Shown: positions 1 through 11,327 of the stretch, piece by piece
Position numbering within the stretch: position 1 is the first letter of the stretch
Layout of the letters: each line of letters begins with the position of its first letter
DNA from: Agelas oroides
Lineage: Eukaryota; Porifera; Demospongiae; Agelasida; Agelasidae
Length of the DNA stretch: 64,000 bases
Assembly (NCBI GenBank): GCA_949130485.1
Contig: OX422197.1
Coordinates: forward strand, 5,930,193-5,994,192
Direction: 5' to 3'
Made by a program: the position numbers and the translations under genes
The notes under the pieces: generated by a model
The model's input: the letters and a program-made list of their open reading frames with translations, nothing else
What the model was told of the DNA's origin: nothing
The model's database searches: none

Positions 1-2
1 GC

Positions 3-809
3 TGTGGTCGGGACAAGCGAATCCCTAAGCTGTATTCAGCAGCCAACAATATGATTCCTGGACCAGTTCCACCACAATTGCAGGTAATACCCCCTGAAAA
101 TTACTCACAAAGTATGCATTATTTAGCGTTAGCTTAGTTATTACATTCTTACATCTCTTGTACAATATAGGGGCTTACACAAGTTGAAGAAATGCTTGTG
201 TCTGCTGTCATGCCAATAATGTCCATTTATCGACTACCACTCGGTCAGTATGGGTACACAGGCCATGTGATCAACCTACCTCAGGATGTGGTGTCATTTG
301 CAAATAGCCTTCCAAGAGTGCCATCAGAGTTGGATGTTTTAGTTATACGAAAGGACAGTGAACAATCCCACCGTGATTTTCGTGTACGTAGATCTGTTGT
401 GCAAGAAGCTCTGACATGGCTACTAGAGAACAACAGATACTACAGAGCCAATGCCATACGTCTCAATGAGGAGGCTCTTCATCGGCTACCCCAAGATGGC
501 AATTTGACAGATATGAGATCTCTACAGTTAGGTGAATCATCTACATATGAGTGTGAGCCGTCTGAAGATCTATATGGAGCCCACCTTTCCACTTCATTTG
601 TTCCTAATGCTACACAGCAGAGGACAGAGCAAGAGACTGTGCAGCAGTCCATTCAAGACCTACAGAGTGGATCATCTCACACCCTTATGTGGCCCACCAT
701 TGGAGGAGCACCGATCAATGAATTCACCACTGAAGGATACTTTAGTATGGCCTTCCCCACCTTGTTTCCAACAAATTATCAATCTTCAAGTCAAACTGAC
801 ACCTTATAA
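3..809 (+). pseudogene. Helitron Rep/helicase N-terminal fragment (DUF6570-like)
   Basis: Two exons of a Helitron rolling-circle transposon protein. Exon 1 is 3-83 (donor GTAATA at 84) and exon 2 starts at 171 after an AATATAG acceptor; both are phase 0. The joined protein runs from a CGRDKRIPKLYS start through NNMIPGPVP, EEMLVSAVMPIMSIYR and GHVINLPQDV to the HRDFRVRRSVV block, the order I know from the DUF6570 region upstream of the Rep and PIF1-like helicase domains in Helitrons. It stops at 807-809, soon after an FPTLFPT motif, so the Rep and helicase domains are absent. The gene continues leftwards out of the window. The frame decays into unrelated sequence just before the TTAA element at 873, so this is a truncated relic. 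No Helitron 3' end is visible here. Confidence 0.85.
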
Positions 810-872
810 TCTTATATACCTCGCTCACGCTCGCCCCAAACATGTTGTGCATGCTACTAGTAATTAAGTTAG

Positions 873-2688
873 TTAAGGTGGCGGGATACTGTTCTGTGTG
901 TACGTAGCCTCGTACCCCGGCCCGTTAATTAGGAAAAACGTCCTGGCAACTTACCCGGGTTCAAACTGTATACGGATGTGACGTCAAAAGATTACAGCTG
1001 CACCCATACAAGCCATGAATATTGGATAATGCATGTGATATTTAATCGTAGCCACGTGACTGTTCGTAATTGTGCAAGCGCGTTGTTGTTGCCAGTAGAC
1101 TCGTTACAGGCTTATATTGGATGGTTACTGTCTTACTTGTCATCTGTAGATGAACTGCTTGCAGTAGACTCGCTCTCGCTCACCGATGTCGATGTGTCCG
1201 ACTGACAGTAAGTACTAAACTAGTACCTGACACTGCTACTCTCGAACTGGTCCTTTTTTATAAAGAATCCGTTTTGTCCGCAGGCACTGTAGTTGTTGCA
1301 CACAAGTCAACGGAAGGAGTTCGAACAAAAGCGTCATTCCAAGCGCTAGCGGTACCACGGGACGGGTATATTAACCCATTACACCCGATAGCGGCCAAAT
1401 GCGCCCGCACTTTGCTTCCGCTATTTATCGTGATCGCTGCGCCTTTTTGGACTTGGAGTTAGTTATTACGTGTAACAGGAAGTCAATCGAAGCAGAATTA
1501 GCTGCGGTGTCCTATAGGATTTCCCCTCCAAATCGCATTCGAAGTTTGCCTGCCGATCGTTGTTGGCCACAGTAAAGCTTATATCCACACGCTACTTGTT
1601 CTATCGTCTATATACTATCTAATTGTGTCAGCAACAGTTGAAATGTACCTTCGCTGAAACTGTCTGCCAACTTTTGCCGTGTATTATCGGTTATTTTCAG
1701 GTACACAGCGGGTACCTACATTTCCACCGTTGTAGGTTCTTCGGACTTCACTAGGAGGTCTTCTGACTACGTTCTGAGTAAAGCAGGTTTGTTTTCAACT
1801 AAGCTAAGCCTAACTATCATCGCCTGAACTCAGCTATTTTACAAGACGTAACGCAATAAATCAACACTACACAAATCGCCATTTTTTAATAGCTTCTCTC
1901 GTAACCAAGCGATCAATTTCTGCGCATGCGCGTCGGGGTAAAAGGGTTAATACTGTGATGCATTTATGACGCAATTAAAATTCTGTACAACTGTCACGTG
2001 AAGCGTTCTGAAATCTGATTGGTACTGACAACTCCAGTGCAGCGGAAGTCAACAGTTTGAACTCGGAGAAGTTGCCAGGCCGTTTTTCCTAATTAACGGC
2101 CTGGGTACGAGGCTAGTGTGTACGGTGCGTGTGTAGCAATAAATTAAGATACCGTAATTCCTAATTGAACGTATATATGTGCATGTGCTATTCACTTTGA
2201 ACTTTGAACTCAGCCGTTACAGTACTAGTTATTGAACTTTTTTGTAACCAAAAATAAAGTCGTGGAGACTGATTTACAACTAGCGAAGACGGTGAAACTA
2301 CGCAAAAATACCGTGCGAAGGGCGACTCGAAGCAGTTTTTGCGATATCGCCTTTTCTCATTCAAAACTTTCTATTTCGAGTACTGTTTACCATAGCGGCA
2401 AAAACGTTTCGAGCCGCCCTCGAGTTTATTAATGCGCATCTCCAACAGCGAGATCAAGTCGCTAGCGTACTTCGTACTGTAGATTTTTGGTTAATAGTCT
2501 GCGGGGACACTCGTGCGCTTACTGTGGCTACAAAGTGTGCTATTTCAACGGTTTTTCCTGTACACATTCACTACCTTCTCTGCTTCATATTCAGTAGGTT
2601 TTGTTGTGCTGGGATGAATTCTGTACGAGAAATTATATGTTGATATATTTCATAAACCACGCCCACCGGGACTATCCCGCCACCTTAA
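873..2688. mobile_element. TTAA-target element with 16-bp perfect inverted ends
   Basis: The sequence TTAAGGTGGCGGGATA at 873-888 is repeated as its exact reverse complement at 2673-2688. If TTAA is taken as the target duplication, the element is 877-2684 with 12-bp perfect TIRs. A TTAA target is characteristic of piggyBac-like elements, but no transposase is visible and the TIR is not one I recognise, so the superfamily is inferred. Removing the nested MITE (905-2115) and one copy of its target duplication leaves about 590 bp, a typical MITE size. Short ORFs inside show no recognisable domain. Confidence 0.8.
905..2115. mobile_element. Mutator-like MITE with long TIRs and 9-bp TSD
   Basis: Imperfect inverted ends of about 64 bp lie at 905-968 and 2052-2115, beginning TAGCCTCGTACCC. 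They are flanked by a perfect 9-bp direct repeat GTGTGTACG at 896-904 and 2116-2124. A 9-bp duplication with long TIRs is the hallmark of Mutator-like elements. The 1.2-kb interior has no recognisable transposase. It is nested near the left end of the TTAA element and is therefore younger than it. Confidence 0.85.
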
Positions 2689-3505
2689 GATGTGGCCTGG
2701 CGGAATCCCTCCTGTGGTGGTCGGAACTTTGAAGATGAGCTTAGATCGACTTAAAAAAAAAAAAGAAAGAAAAAAAAGGAGTTTAGTAGAGTGATGTAGT
2801 GTCAGTAGCTGTGAGTAGTGCGAAGTGCCTGCTTGTGAAAGCAAGCTTGTGTCTAGAAGCAGCAGAAAGGCCACAGTGGCCAAGACTGTACTCATTGGGC
2901 AGACCCAGGTCTTGCGATCGTATGCCAAGCCTAGTAGGTGATCGTGGCCCGGTGCTTCGAGTGCTGGACTGGGCTTTAACTAGAATGCGCAATATATCGT
3001 TGGTACTATGTTGCCATTGACAAGAAAGCTGCAGAGGAGTTGTGTGGGGAACAGAACCGTGAGTTGTTTAGCGACATAAGGGGAGGAGGTGGGGCTAGTA
3101 ATGCTTGCTTCCACTCGTGAATGAGCCCCTCCCGTAGACAAGCTGTGAATGTTTTGAAATGTGCATTCATTTTGATGCAGTCAAAGTTGTCCATTCCAAG
3201 AGTAGCGAAAAACATGAGTCTAGCCTGACTTTGAGAGTAGCTCTGAACAAAAGCTGGCACAGACTGATTTGAGATACATTGGTGGTTAGGACGATACCTA
3301 CAGTGAGTGTGTAGATGCGTCCATCGAGTGGCAATTTTGGGTTCATGGATATATTAATGAGCTACTAAAACCCTTTTTAAAATTAGGCAAAGCAAGATTG
3401 CCTTAAAGCAAACCCTAACCCTGAAACTAGGAGTAACCCTGGTCCTGACTGTAACCCATGTTTATGTTTTCGTTAACCTCCGCCGAAAGACTTCACCGCC
3501 ACCTT
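2689..3505. other. Gene-free stretch with a lone TTAA-type end
   Basis: No supported gene. An A-rich tract lies at about 2752-2778. CACCGCCACCTTAA at about 3493-3506 resembles the right end of the TTAA element at 877-2684 (CCCGCCACCTTAA), but I find no matching left end. The ALAD-related sequence begins right after it, so this may mark a second, truncated element that cut ALAD-1. Confidence 0.4.
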
Positions 3506-3596
3506 AAATGTACAGCTAGGTATAGTTGTTACTGTATGTTACGGTATATGGCATGCCCTCAACGTTAGTAAAAGAACACACAGTAGCCAATCACAC

Positions 3597-3681
3597 CCTT
3601 TGTTTCATCTCTGACTATATCCAGATAGGGCACCCCTGGTTTCACCATCAATATGTCAGCTCCTTCCTGTACATCATGATC
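3597..3681 (-). pseudogene. ALAD: ALAD-1: single-exon fragment of porphobilinogen synthase
   Basis: On the minus strand this reads [16 protein letters not shown] then VPYLDIVRD, matching the ALAD exon at 57082-57168 that carries the active-site lysine of the VKPG motif. The acceptor (TTTAG before GATCATG) is kept. Two bases are missing after VRD compared with ALAD-3, which shifts the frame before the donor. Homology to ALAD-3 intron sequence extends from about 3510 to 3850 and no other ALAD exon is present. This is the remnant of an ALAD copy whose other end was lost at the TTAA-element boundary. Confidence 0.85.
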
Positions 3682-3849
3682 CTAAACCAAATTTCAAGGT
3701 GGCTACTTCAGTACTTGCACAATATAGATGGCCACATGGTTGTGTCTTAATCCTATAGCTAGGCTCATGTTCAGCCTGACTGAAACTTCAGAGAATACTA
3801 TTCTTGGGCCTCATATTAGAGCTGTGTGTCAACTAATATAGTCACTGTA

Positions 3850-4896
3850 TGCATAAAAAAATCAATGAACACGTTGCCTTGATAAAAGGCAGGCCTAGAT
3901 GTTATGCACCGGTAACTGACTGATTACAGAAAAGACAGTTACCGCATGAAGTTCCATCTGTCCAAATACAACTACTATCATATTAATTAGCCCTGTTTCC
4001 AAGCTAAGCTTGTCCACAGCTTTTTGGTCACATAATGCAATCGAGAAGGTGGGGAGGAGCCTGGCAAGGTAGCAAATGAGTAGCAGTAGTGTCATACATG
4101 TGATGTCCCTATGTATTTGAGTATTTCAACCACTGTAACCTCTTTAATAGGGTGCTAATCCATCCAAGTAATGTCTGTACTGTAAACATCACCTGCTCAA
4201 GTACATCTACGACGGAAGCTGATCATCTGTCCCTCCTATGGTCACAATTGAGTTTTCAAGTTTATTCTTTTTACTGGAGCATTAAACGGAAACACTCATG
4301 ACTTCATTTGCACATACCATTTCTCATCAACATAACATCCAAAAATGCCTTCAAGTAGATTATTGATGCCTTCAAGTAGATTATTGATGTAGTGTGCAGG
4401 TTTGTGTATCAGAGAGTCTCTGAATTGCATGGACGTTCAGGCAATATACTTAAGGTAGCTACATAATATGTACTTTCAGGTTTGACTATGTGCTATTCTC
4501 CACTTTTAACTTTATTTTCTATAGTGTTGATCATAAAGTTATCATGTTTTGCCATGCTTGGAGTAAAACAATCGTCACAATAAGTATAGTAGATACAATA
4601 ACATTAACAGCAGTAAGAATGTGTTACTTTCATGGCCAATGTCCATATCTGGGTTTCCTCATGTGCACAACATAGTAGGCTGGATACTAGATCATACATA
4701 TGTATCAAGTCAGACAGTTTGCTGTGTGCAAGTAGCATACCTGATATGGCAGAACTAAAAATTCACTCTTTGACTACCAGTGGCTTTGACCCTTAGTTAA
4801 AACTGTAGAACACACAGATGAGTGAGCTGATATTGTCTAAAGCAGGAGCGTACCCATCCTGTTTGATCACAACCTTGAACAGAAAGTGATGGAATC
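3850..4896. other. GPCR-B 3'-flank / intergenic repeat block
   Basis: No gene is supported. The stretch contains segments recurring beside every GPCR-B copy: the region around 'taacctctttaatagggtgc' (also near 6957 and 42889), the block around 'ctgtccaattacaac', and the block ending 'gagtgagctgatattgtcta' (4824; also 7552, 34229, 38085). A 21-bp unit is duplicated in tandem at about 4345-4388. This is ordinary spacer copied with the receptor genes. Confidence 0.6.
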
Positions 4897-5115
4897 CTAA
4901 CATACAAAAGTGAATGTGTAGTAAGATATTGTTTCTAACTGGATGCAATTAGTATAGGCAATAGCACTGTTTACAGTGGGACCAACAGCACTGTTTACAA
5001 TAGCACTGTCTACCATGGGACTAATAGCATGAATAGCTAATGTACAAATTAGCATAAGGGCAAGCAGTGGTGTAATGTAGTGATATAGTACACAAAAAAC
5101 CTTGATATTGTTCAA

Positions 5116-6357
5116 CTATAAGTTCATGGTAACTGATGAATGGGCAATGCTGTACTGTGCCAGTGTGACTAGATCATTGTGATGGCCCACTTTTTGGGGG
5201 CGTGAAATCAATGGAGCAGTCTCTGTAGTGACTGGTGAATGGGCGACACTATAACTTGTGCAACTGCGGTCATTGTGATGGCTTACTTTTGGGGGATACG
5301 TAATCAATGGAGTAGTCTCTGTAGTGACTGTTGAATGTGGATTGCTAAATCTTGTTTGAGTAAGATTGTTATGCTCTGGGGGGTAGACAAGTTGATGTTC
5401 ATTTTGTTCATTTTGTCCTGTTGACAGATATGATGCTCTCCTGCACTGCTTACACAAATGTGTTGGGAGGTGTACATATATTCCGACAGCCATTAGCATT
5501 CCAATAGTAGCTGTAGTTATAACCGTTACATTTGTTAACCAAGCTGGAAAGGAGCCAAAGCCATCAGAGCGAACAGCTGATACTATGAACATCGCCATTA
5601 CCACAAGTGGTAGCATTATCAGAATTACTGCTGTTGGAATGATCCTGATGATACGACGTCCAGTTGTTGTTGTGTGAAACTTGTAATACATGCCACACAA
5701 AGTAAGTGATATGGTGAAGTTTAACACAGAGTATCCAAAGCACACAACTGCAAAAGGGATTGCCTGCAGGAAACGCTTATTGAGTGTGTTGTAAGTACAG
5801 TTGTCAGTTAACTCCAAGCGAAACCAGCACAGTGGCCCATAGTTCCCATAGGATGGTAGCTGTGGAAGAAATGGCTCCCAGGAGTTTAGAAGGGGACAAA
5901 GAAACAGGGTCAGGAACAGAAAGACTTCTCCCAGTTTAAAATTTGCTTTCTTGCAACTATCCTTTCTTTTTCTAACTGCTTGGTAGACTGGCAAAGTTAC
6001 TTGAAATGCTACAGTTAAGGCAAGAGCTAAATAATGAACAATCACTAGTGTACCAGAGTATTGCAGGATAAAGCCCATGGCCTCGCACCATGCTGATTCC
6101 TGGGATGGAGGGTTCGAGTAGTTCACTGCTGCTATAGCCACAATGGAATAGATCAAGGTATAGAGAATATTTGCCAAGTACAGCCTCTTTGTCAGATTCT
6201 CCCATGCCTTTCTCTTGGTAGTGAGTAAAACAAAAACAAGCACAGCAATGGAGATGACACATCCTCCTGCTCCAGTGAGAGCTCTTGAGAGAACAATGGT
6301 TCTGTACTGCTCCAGAGTCAAGTTGTTGCAGGACAGGAAGACTTCACCAGCATCCAT
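5116..6357 (-). CDS. GPCR-B1: intact seven-helix receptor, 413 aa
   Basis: Single-exon ORF encoding a seven-helix protein of G-protein-coupled receptor type. Predicted helices are at about residues 26-47, 58-79, 91-121, 143-161, 197-222, 235-262 and 272-297. A short N-terminus has an N-glycosylation sequon (NNLT, 11-14). Cys91 at the start of helix 3 (AWCEAMGF) and Cys177 in loop 2 (GPLCWFRL) are placed to form the usual GPCR disulfide; the LCWF context recalls secretin/cAMP-receptor-like families rather than rhodopsin-like ones, with no DRY or NPxxY motif. LCKQC after helix 7 could be palmitoylated. The tail (about 300-413) has two related repeats carrying ETTPLI (347-352) and ETAPLI (379-384), which fit the acidic dileucine pattern [DE]xxxL[LI] for adaptor-dependent sorting. 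Ligand and coupling are unknown. The start is Met at 6355-6357, conserved in B2 and B4. Confidence 0.85.
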   Translation of the reverse strand: MDAGEVFLSCNNLTLEQYRTIVLSRALTGAGGCVISIAVLVFVLLTTKRKAWENLTKRLYLANILYTLIYSIVAIAAVNYSNPPSQESAWCEAMGFILQYSGTLVIVHYLALALTVAFQVTLPVYQAVRKRKDSCKKANFKLGEVFLFLTLFLCPLLNSWEPFLPQLPSYGNYGPLCWFRLELTDNCTYNTLNKRFLQAIPFAVVCFGYSVLNFTISLTLCGMYYKFHTTTTGRRIIRIIPTAVILIMLPLVVMAMFIVSAVRSDGFGSFPAWLTNVTVITTATIGMLMAVGIYVHLPTHLCKQCRRASYLSTGQNEQNEHQLVYPPEHNNLTQTRFSNPHSTVTTETTPLITYPPKVSHHNDRSCTSYSVAHSPVTTETAPLISRPQKVGHHNDLVTLAQYSIAHSSVTMNL

Positions 6358-7522
6358 GACAAGGAGCTACACTTCAGCTTCGCTGTGACACTACATTGTA
6401 CAATGGTTGCAGATATTGAATACAGTGTATTTAGTGGCATGCTTAGTAGACAGTACCACATAAAGTTTGCTTAAAGCCATTTGTTTTGAAAATGAGTAAG
6501 AGTTATTCATTTCAACATGTGTAATGCAGAAAACTATGCAATGTCCTTGTTTTTAGAAACACAAAGTTTGGGGGAACACACAGGTGACACAAAAATACTT
6601 TCATTTAGTTGAAGACCTTTTCAACAGGTGCTAATACTGTTGGCACAGCAAGAAACCTTTCTGACAATTTGTGAAGGTTTTGGAAATCATGTTGCACTCG
6701 CCCACCTGAATGCACTGACTTGTATGCACCAGTAACTGACTTCTAATTACAGAAAAGACAGTTACCACATGAAATTCCATCTGTCCAATTACAACTACTT
6801 ATATAAGAAATTAGCCTTGTTTCCAAGCTTCTTGGCCACATATTGCAATCGAGAAGCTGGGGAGGAGCCTGGCAATGAAGCTAATGAGTAGTAGTAGTGT
6901 TACACATGTAATGTTCATCGAGTATGTATTTGAGCTATTTTATTTCAACCACTGTAACCTCTTTAGTAGGGTGCTAATCCATCCAAGTAATGTCTGTACT
7001 GTAATCACCTGCACAAGTACATGTACAATGGAAGCTGATCATCTGTCCCTCCTATGGTCACAATTGAGTTTTCAAGTTTCTGGAACACTTATAACTTAAT
7101 TTTCACATACCATTTCTCATCAACATAACATTCAAATTGCCATCAAGAAGCTGTATGGGTTTGTGTATCAGAGAGTCTCTGTGTATGTAGGAATTGGCAT
7201 GGGCGTGCAGGCAATACTTAAGGTTACTTCCAGGTTTGACTGTGCTCTTCTCCACTTTAACTTTATTTTCTATAGTGAATAACAATGTTTATCATAAAGA
7301 TATTTTACCACACTTACAGTAAAGCAATCATCAGAATAGGTATACAATATGCAATAACAATAAACTTTCATGGCCAATGTCCATATATGGGTTTCTTCAC
7401 ATGCATAGCACAGGAGGTCTGGATGCTATGTAATACCAAGTCAGACAGTTTGCTGTGTGCAAGTAGCTACCTGATATGGCAGAACTAAAAATCCACTCTT
7501 TGACTACCATTGGCTGTGACCC
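6358..7522. other. Spacer between GPCR-B1 and remnant, with MITE
   Basis: Upstream (promoter-side) flank of GPCR-B1 followed by the 3' flank of the next copy. The order of segments matches 36022-36930 and 40308-41140. No coding potential is supported; short ORFs are not conserved between copies. Confidence 0.5.
6812..6883. mobile_element. Decayed TAGCCTTG-ended MITE
   Basis: Begins TAGCCTTGTTTCCAAGC and ends GCCTGGCAATGAAGCTA, imperfect inverted ends of the same type as the TAGYCTCG MITEs with 9-bp duplications elsewhere in the window. The flanking 9-mers (ATAAGAAAT, ATGAGTAGT) match at only six of nine positions, as expected for an old insertion. The same element lies at 36485-36567 upstream of GPCR-B4, so it predates the duplication of the receptor genes. 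Confidence 0.6.
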
Positions 7523-7639
7523 TTAGTTAAAACTATAGAACACAAAGATGAGTGAGCTGATATTGTCTAAAGCAGGAGCGTACCCATCCTGTTTGATCAC
7601 AACCTTGAACAGAAAGTGATGGAATACTAACATAACATC

Positions 7640-8035
7640 TGTATAGTAAGATATTGTTTCTAACTGGATGCAATTAGTATAGGCAGTACTGTTTACTGTA
7701 CGTGGACTCCCACATTGCTCACACAAGTGTGTTGGGCAGTGTACATACATTATATCATTCCAATAGCAGCTGCTGCTATAGCTAACCGTTACATTTGTTA
7801 ATAGAATTACTAGAACTACTGCTGTCAGGATGACCCTGATGGTGTTACATTTGTTAATAGAATTACCAGAACTACTACTGTTGGGATTACCCTGACGATG
7901 CGACCTCCAATCGTTACCAACCACACTCTAAGGTGCTCAAACAGTGGTACCTTAGCTAAAATCTGGTACATTTTGCCCTGTCCTGTTGGCAGGTGTGGAG
8001 CTCTTCTGCAGAGTGCACACTGGTGTGCTTACTTG
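7640..8035 (-). pseudogene. GPCR-B remnant 1 (rearranged helix 6-7 and tail pieces)
   Basis: Two out-of-order pieces of a GPCR-B gene. 7690-7925 matches helix 6-helix 7 and ends in HLCEQCGSPRTVNS, with an internal duplication of about 55 bp (two copies of a segment starting GTTACATTTGTTAATAGAATTA). 7965-8035 matches the start of the cytoplasmic tail (from the TTTGCCCTGTCCTGTTGGCAGG context), which in an intact gene lies on the other side. The same arrangement recurs at 38150-38525 and 41190-41540, so the scrambled remnant was itself duplicated. It cannot encode a receptor. Confidence 0.75.
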
Positions 8036-9060
8036 CACACACAAATAATTAAGAGTCAAATTTGTCAAACGTTTCTGAATGGGAGGGCTGACAGTAAGAA
8101 CTAAACAGTGTCATCGTGCCTAGAGTACACTAGGTAGTAGCTAGATATTTGAGAATTGAATCAGTGTCATCAGTATTGATATATCAGTATGAATCTCCAA
8201 TCTGCTTTTTATGGACAATGTGTGTGGCAAATATTGGGAGAGTGCAACCTTCCCCATTCTCACCCTTTGATAATAATATATGGAGACAAGAGCTGCTTTC
8301 CATGTTTATGTATTATTGTCATCACAAACTGAAAAAAAAGAAAAAGGGGAAGGCCCGGGAAAGAAACGACAAGGAACTAACACACACTTGTTGCTCAATC
8401 ATTGTTGTGGTTTTAACTATAGTTACAGCTATAACACAGCCTGTATAAGTGTTTGGAAGTATTGGATGCCTAGATTCAACATGACCAGTAGTTCTGGTAT
8501 TTTCCACACATTTGTGACTAATTGCTTATTCCTTTGTGTATATGTTTGTTCTTTGGTTTTATCATCACTTGGGTTTCATGTGCTATAGTATTTAAAAGAA
8601 ACACAAGCTGCTACAGTTGTAGGCAGACGCATGCTGTATACATTGCAGGCATGAGATTGTAGCTGCTTGCACACAGCAAACTGTCATGTAGATTTGGTAG
8701 CCATTGCAAGGTTAATGCACTTTTCTGTTATCAAATATTGTTATTGGTTTTGACTATTCTGCCTATTGCAACTACCCACTGTTTACCCTAAACATGGTAA
8801 AATATGGTGACCTTATAATCAATGTTACTATCCACTATAGAATGAAGGGTCAAGTGGAGAATATAGCACACTGTCAAACTAAAAGTTATGTTCTAATTAT
8901 GCAACTTGCTTAAATGACATAATTTTTATATTGCGTGCATGTCTGTACCATCCCTATATATGTAGAGAGTTAATACACAAAGCCATGCACAAAAAAAAAA
9001 ATATTGTTATAGCTAGCTAGATTTGTAGTGACTTGTTAATGGGATGATAAAACTCATGTG
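8036..9060. other. Spacer between GPCR-B copies
   Basis: No gene. Segments are shared with 13250-14030, 38560-39140 and 41540-42270. A short purine tract lies at 8328-8350. A CCATCCCTA motif followed by TAGAGAGTT (about 8951-8972) recalls the end of the composite element at 12885-12910. Confidence 0.5.
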
Positions 9061-9066
9061 ACTAGA

Positions 9067-10256
9067 TCATTGTGATGGTCCACTTTTAGAAACCAATGGA
9101 GCAGTCACTGTTGTAACTGGTGAATGTGCAATGCTGAAGCTTGTGTGACTGCGGTCATTGTGATGGCCCATTTTGGAGGCATGCGGAATCAATGGAGTAG
9201 TCTCTGTAGTGACTGTTGAATGTGGATTGCTAAATCTTGTTTGAGTCGAATTGTTGTGTTGTGGTGGGGGATGAACAGGTTGAAGTTCACTTTGTCCTGT
9301 TGGCAGGTACGGACATCTCCTGCACTGTTCACACAGGTTTGTTGGAAAGTGTACATACATTCCCACAGCCATTAGCATTACAACATTAGCTGCTCTTATG
9401 ACTGTTACATTTGCTAGCCAAGCTGAAAAAGAGCTAAAGCCACCAGAGCGGACAGTTGTTACTATAAACATTGCCATTACCACAAGTGGTAGTAATATCA
9501 GAACTACTACTGTTGGAGCGACCCTGATGATACGACTTCCAATTGCTGTCATGTGAAACTTGCAATACATGCCACACAGAGTAAATAATATTGTGAAAGT
9601 TAACACAGAGTATCCAAAGCATGCAACTGCAAAGGGAATTCCCTGAAGAAAACGCTGATCAAGTTTATTGTAAGTGCAGTTGTTAGTTATAAGTTCTAAG
9701 CGAAACCAGCACAGTGGCCCATAGTTGCCATAGGATGGTAGCTGTGGAAGAAATGGCTCCCAGGAGTTCAGAAGGGGACAAAGAAACAGGATCAGGTACA
9801 GAAAGACTTCTCCCAGTTTCAACTTTGCTTTTCTGAAACTATTGCCTCTTTTTCTATAACTGCTTGGCAGACTGGTAAAGTTACTTGCAACACTATTGTC
9901 AAAGCAAGAGCTAAATAATGAACAATCACTAGTGTACCAGAGTATTGCAGGATAAAGCCCATAGCCTCACACCATGCTGATTCTTGGGAAGGAGGGCGTG
10001 AATAGTTCACTGCTGCAATACCCATAATGGAATAGAGCAAATTATAGAGAATATTTGCCAAGTAGACTCTCTTTGTCAGATTCTCCCATGCCTTTCTCTT
10101 GGTAGTGAGTAGAATGATCCCAAGCACAGCAATGGAGACAACACATCCTCCTGCTCCAGTGAGAGCTCTTGAGAGCACAATGGTTCTGTACTGCTCCAGA
10201 GTCAAGTTGTTGCAGTACAGGAAGACTTCTCCAGCATCCATGGCAAGGAGCCTCAC
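9067..10256 (-). pseudogene. GPCR-B2: seven-helix receptor with one frameshift
   Basis: Full-length homologue of GPCR-B1, but helices 1-3 (10256 to about 9850) and helices 4-7 plus tail (9822-9067) are in different frames. The break is near 9855: the run encoding QAVRKRK in intact copies has two extra bases (CTATAACTG against CTAACTG), turning the N-terminal frame into QAVIEKEAIV and a stop. Everything else is conserved, including the WCEA and GPLCWF cysteines and a tail with TTPLI and TAPLV repeats. The likely start is the Met of MDAGEV at 10241, five codons inside the longest ORF. With one lesion it is a young pseudogene, a null allele or an assembly error; reads would tell. Confidence 0.8.
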
Positions 10257-11327
10257 TTCAGCTTCACTGTTACACTACATTATTTAATGTTTGCAAATAT
10301 GGGATATATGACAGCATGTTTAGTAGACAGCACAATTTTATTTCCTTTGTTTTGAAAAAGAGTAGCGGCTAATCTTTTCATAGTATCAGTAAACTGTGCA
10401 AAGCTAAAGGATCATTTTGGAAACACAGTTTTGTGAGAATATAGCTAAGCACAAAATGCTTTCATCTAGCTGAAGACCTTTTCAACAGGTGCTAATATTG
10501 CTGGTATAGCAAGAAACTTTCTGAAAATGTAAGAAGGTTTTGTGAAGCATGCTGCATTCACCCACCCAATGCAACGGTCGACTTGTACATGCCAGTAACT
10601 GACTTCTAATTACAGAAAAACCTGTTGCCACATGAAATTTCATCTGTCCAATTTTACAACCATGATTACCATAATATATAGTGGTATAAGTTGTTCCAGG
10701 CTCCTCCCCAACTTTTCTGTCAAAGAATGCAACCAAAAGGCTGGGAGTAGCCAGAGAATAAGAAGTAGTGTCATACATTTATGTCAAACACTGCATGCAG
10801 TAAATGTCACCTGTACATGTTCATGTGCAATGGCAGCAAACCTGTTCCTCTTGTAGGAGAAATTGTGCTTTTAGTAAAGCCTGAGTTTATCCTTTCACTG
10901 AAGTATTAGCTGTTTATGAGATCGCCAAGTCTAAACCACATCCCAAGATGCTCAAACAGTAGTACCTTAGCTTATTACAGTGGCCCCAGGAAGGTGCAAG
11001 ATATTCATCGTTTATACTGAGGTACTTAACACTGTAGTTAGGTCTGGGCTTATGCTGAAGGTATACTGACCCGGTTATGGGTTTTGCCATCTTGCACTAC
11101 CTCCTCATGCTACTCATTACTGGAGTGAGTGCATCAGGACACTAAACAATATGGACTCCAATTTGAGATTCAGTGCTTCCTCTGGTCTGTTTATTACTGG
11201 GGTATATTAAGTTTGTCCTTGAAGTGTAATATATAAAAGATCTATGAAATACATTCTATTCATTTTTTCAAAACACTATCTAGTAGACCACTGATGTAGC
11301 ATAATTATGAGATGATAGCCTTACTGT
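10257..11327. other. Spacer with decayed MITE
   Basis: No gene. About 10590-10780 (a GPCR-B upstream segment containing a decayed MITE around 'ccaggctcctcccca') recurs inverted at about 26870-27110. The remainder has no recognisable feature. Confidence 0.45.

Noticed and set aside
1274-1462. 62-codon ORF inside the 905-2115 MITE
   Set aside because: Short, with no domain and inside a non-autonomous element.
3493-3506. Second complete TTAA element
   Set aside because: Only a right-end-like sequence is present; no partner TIR found.
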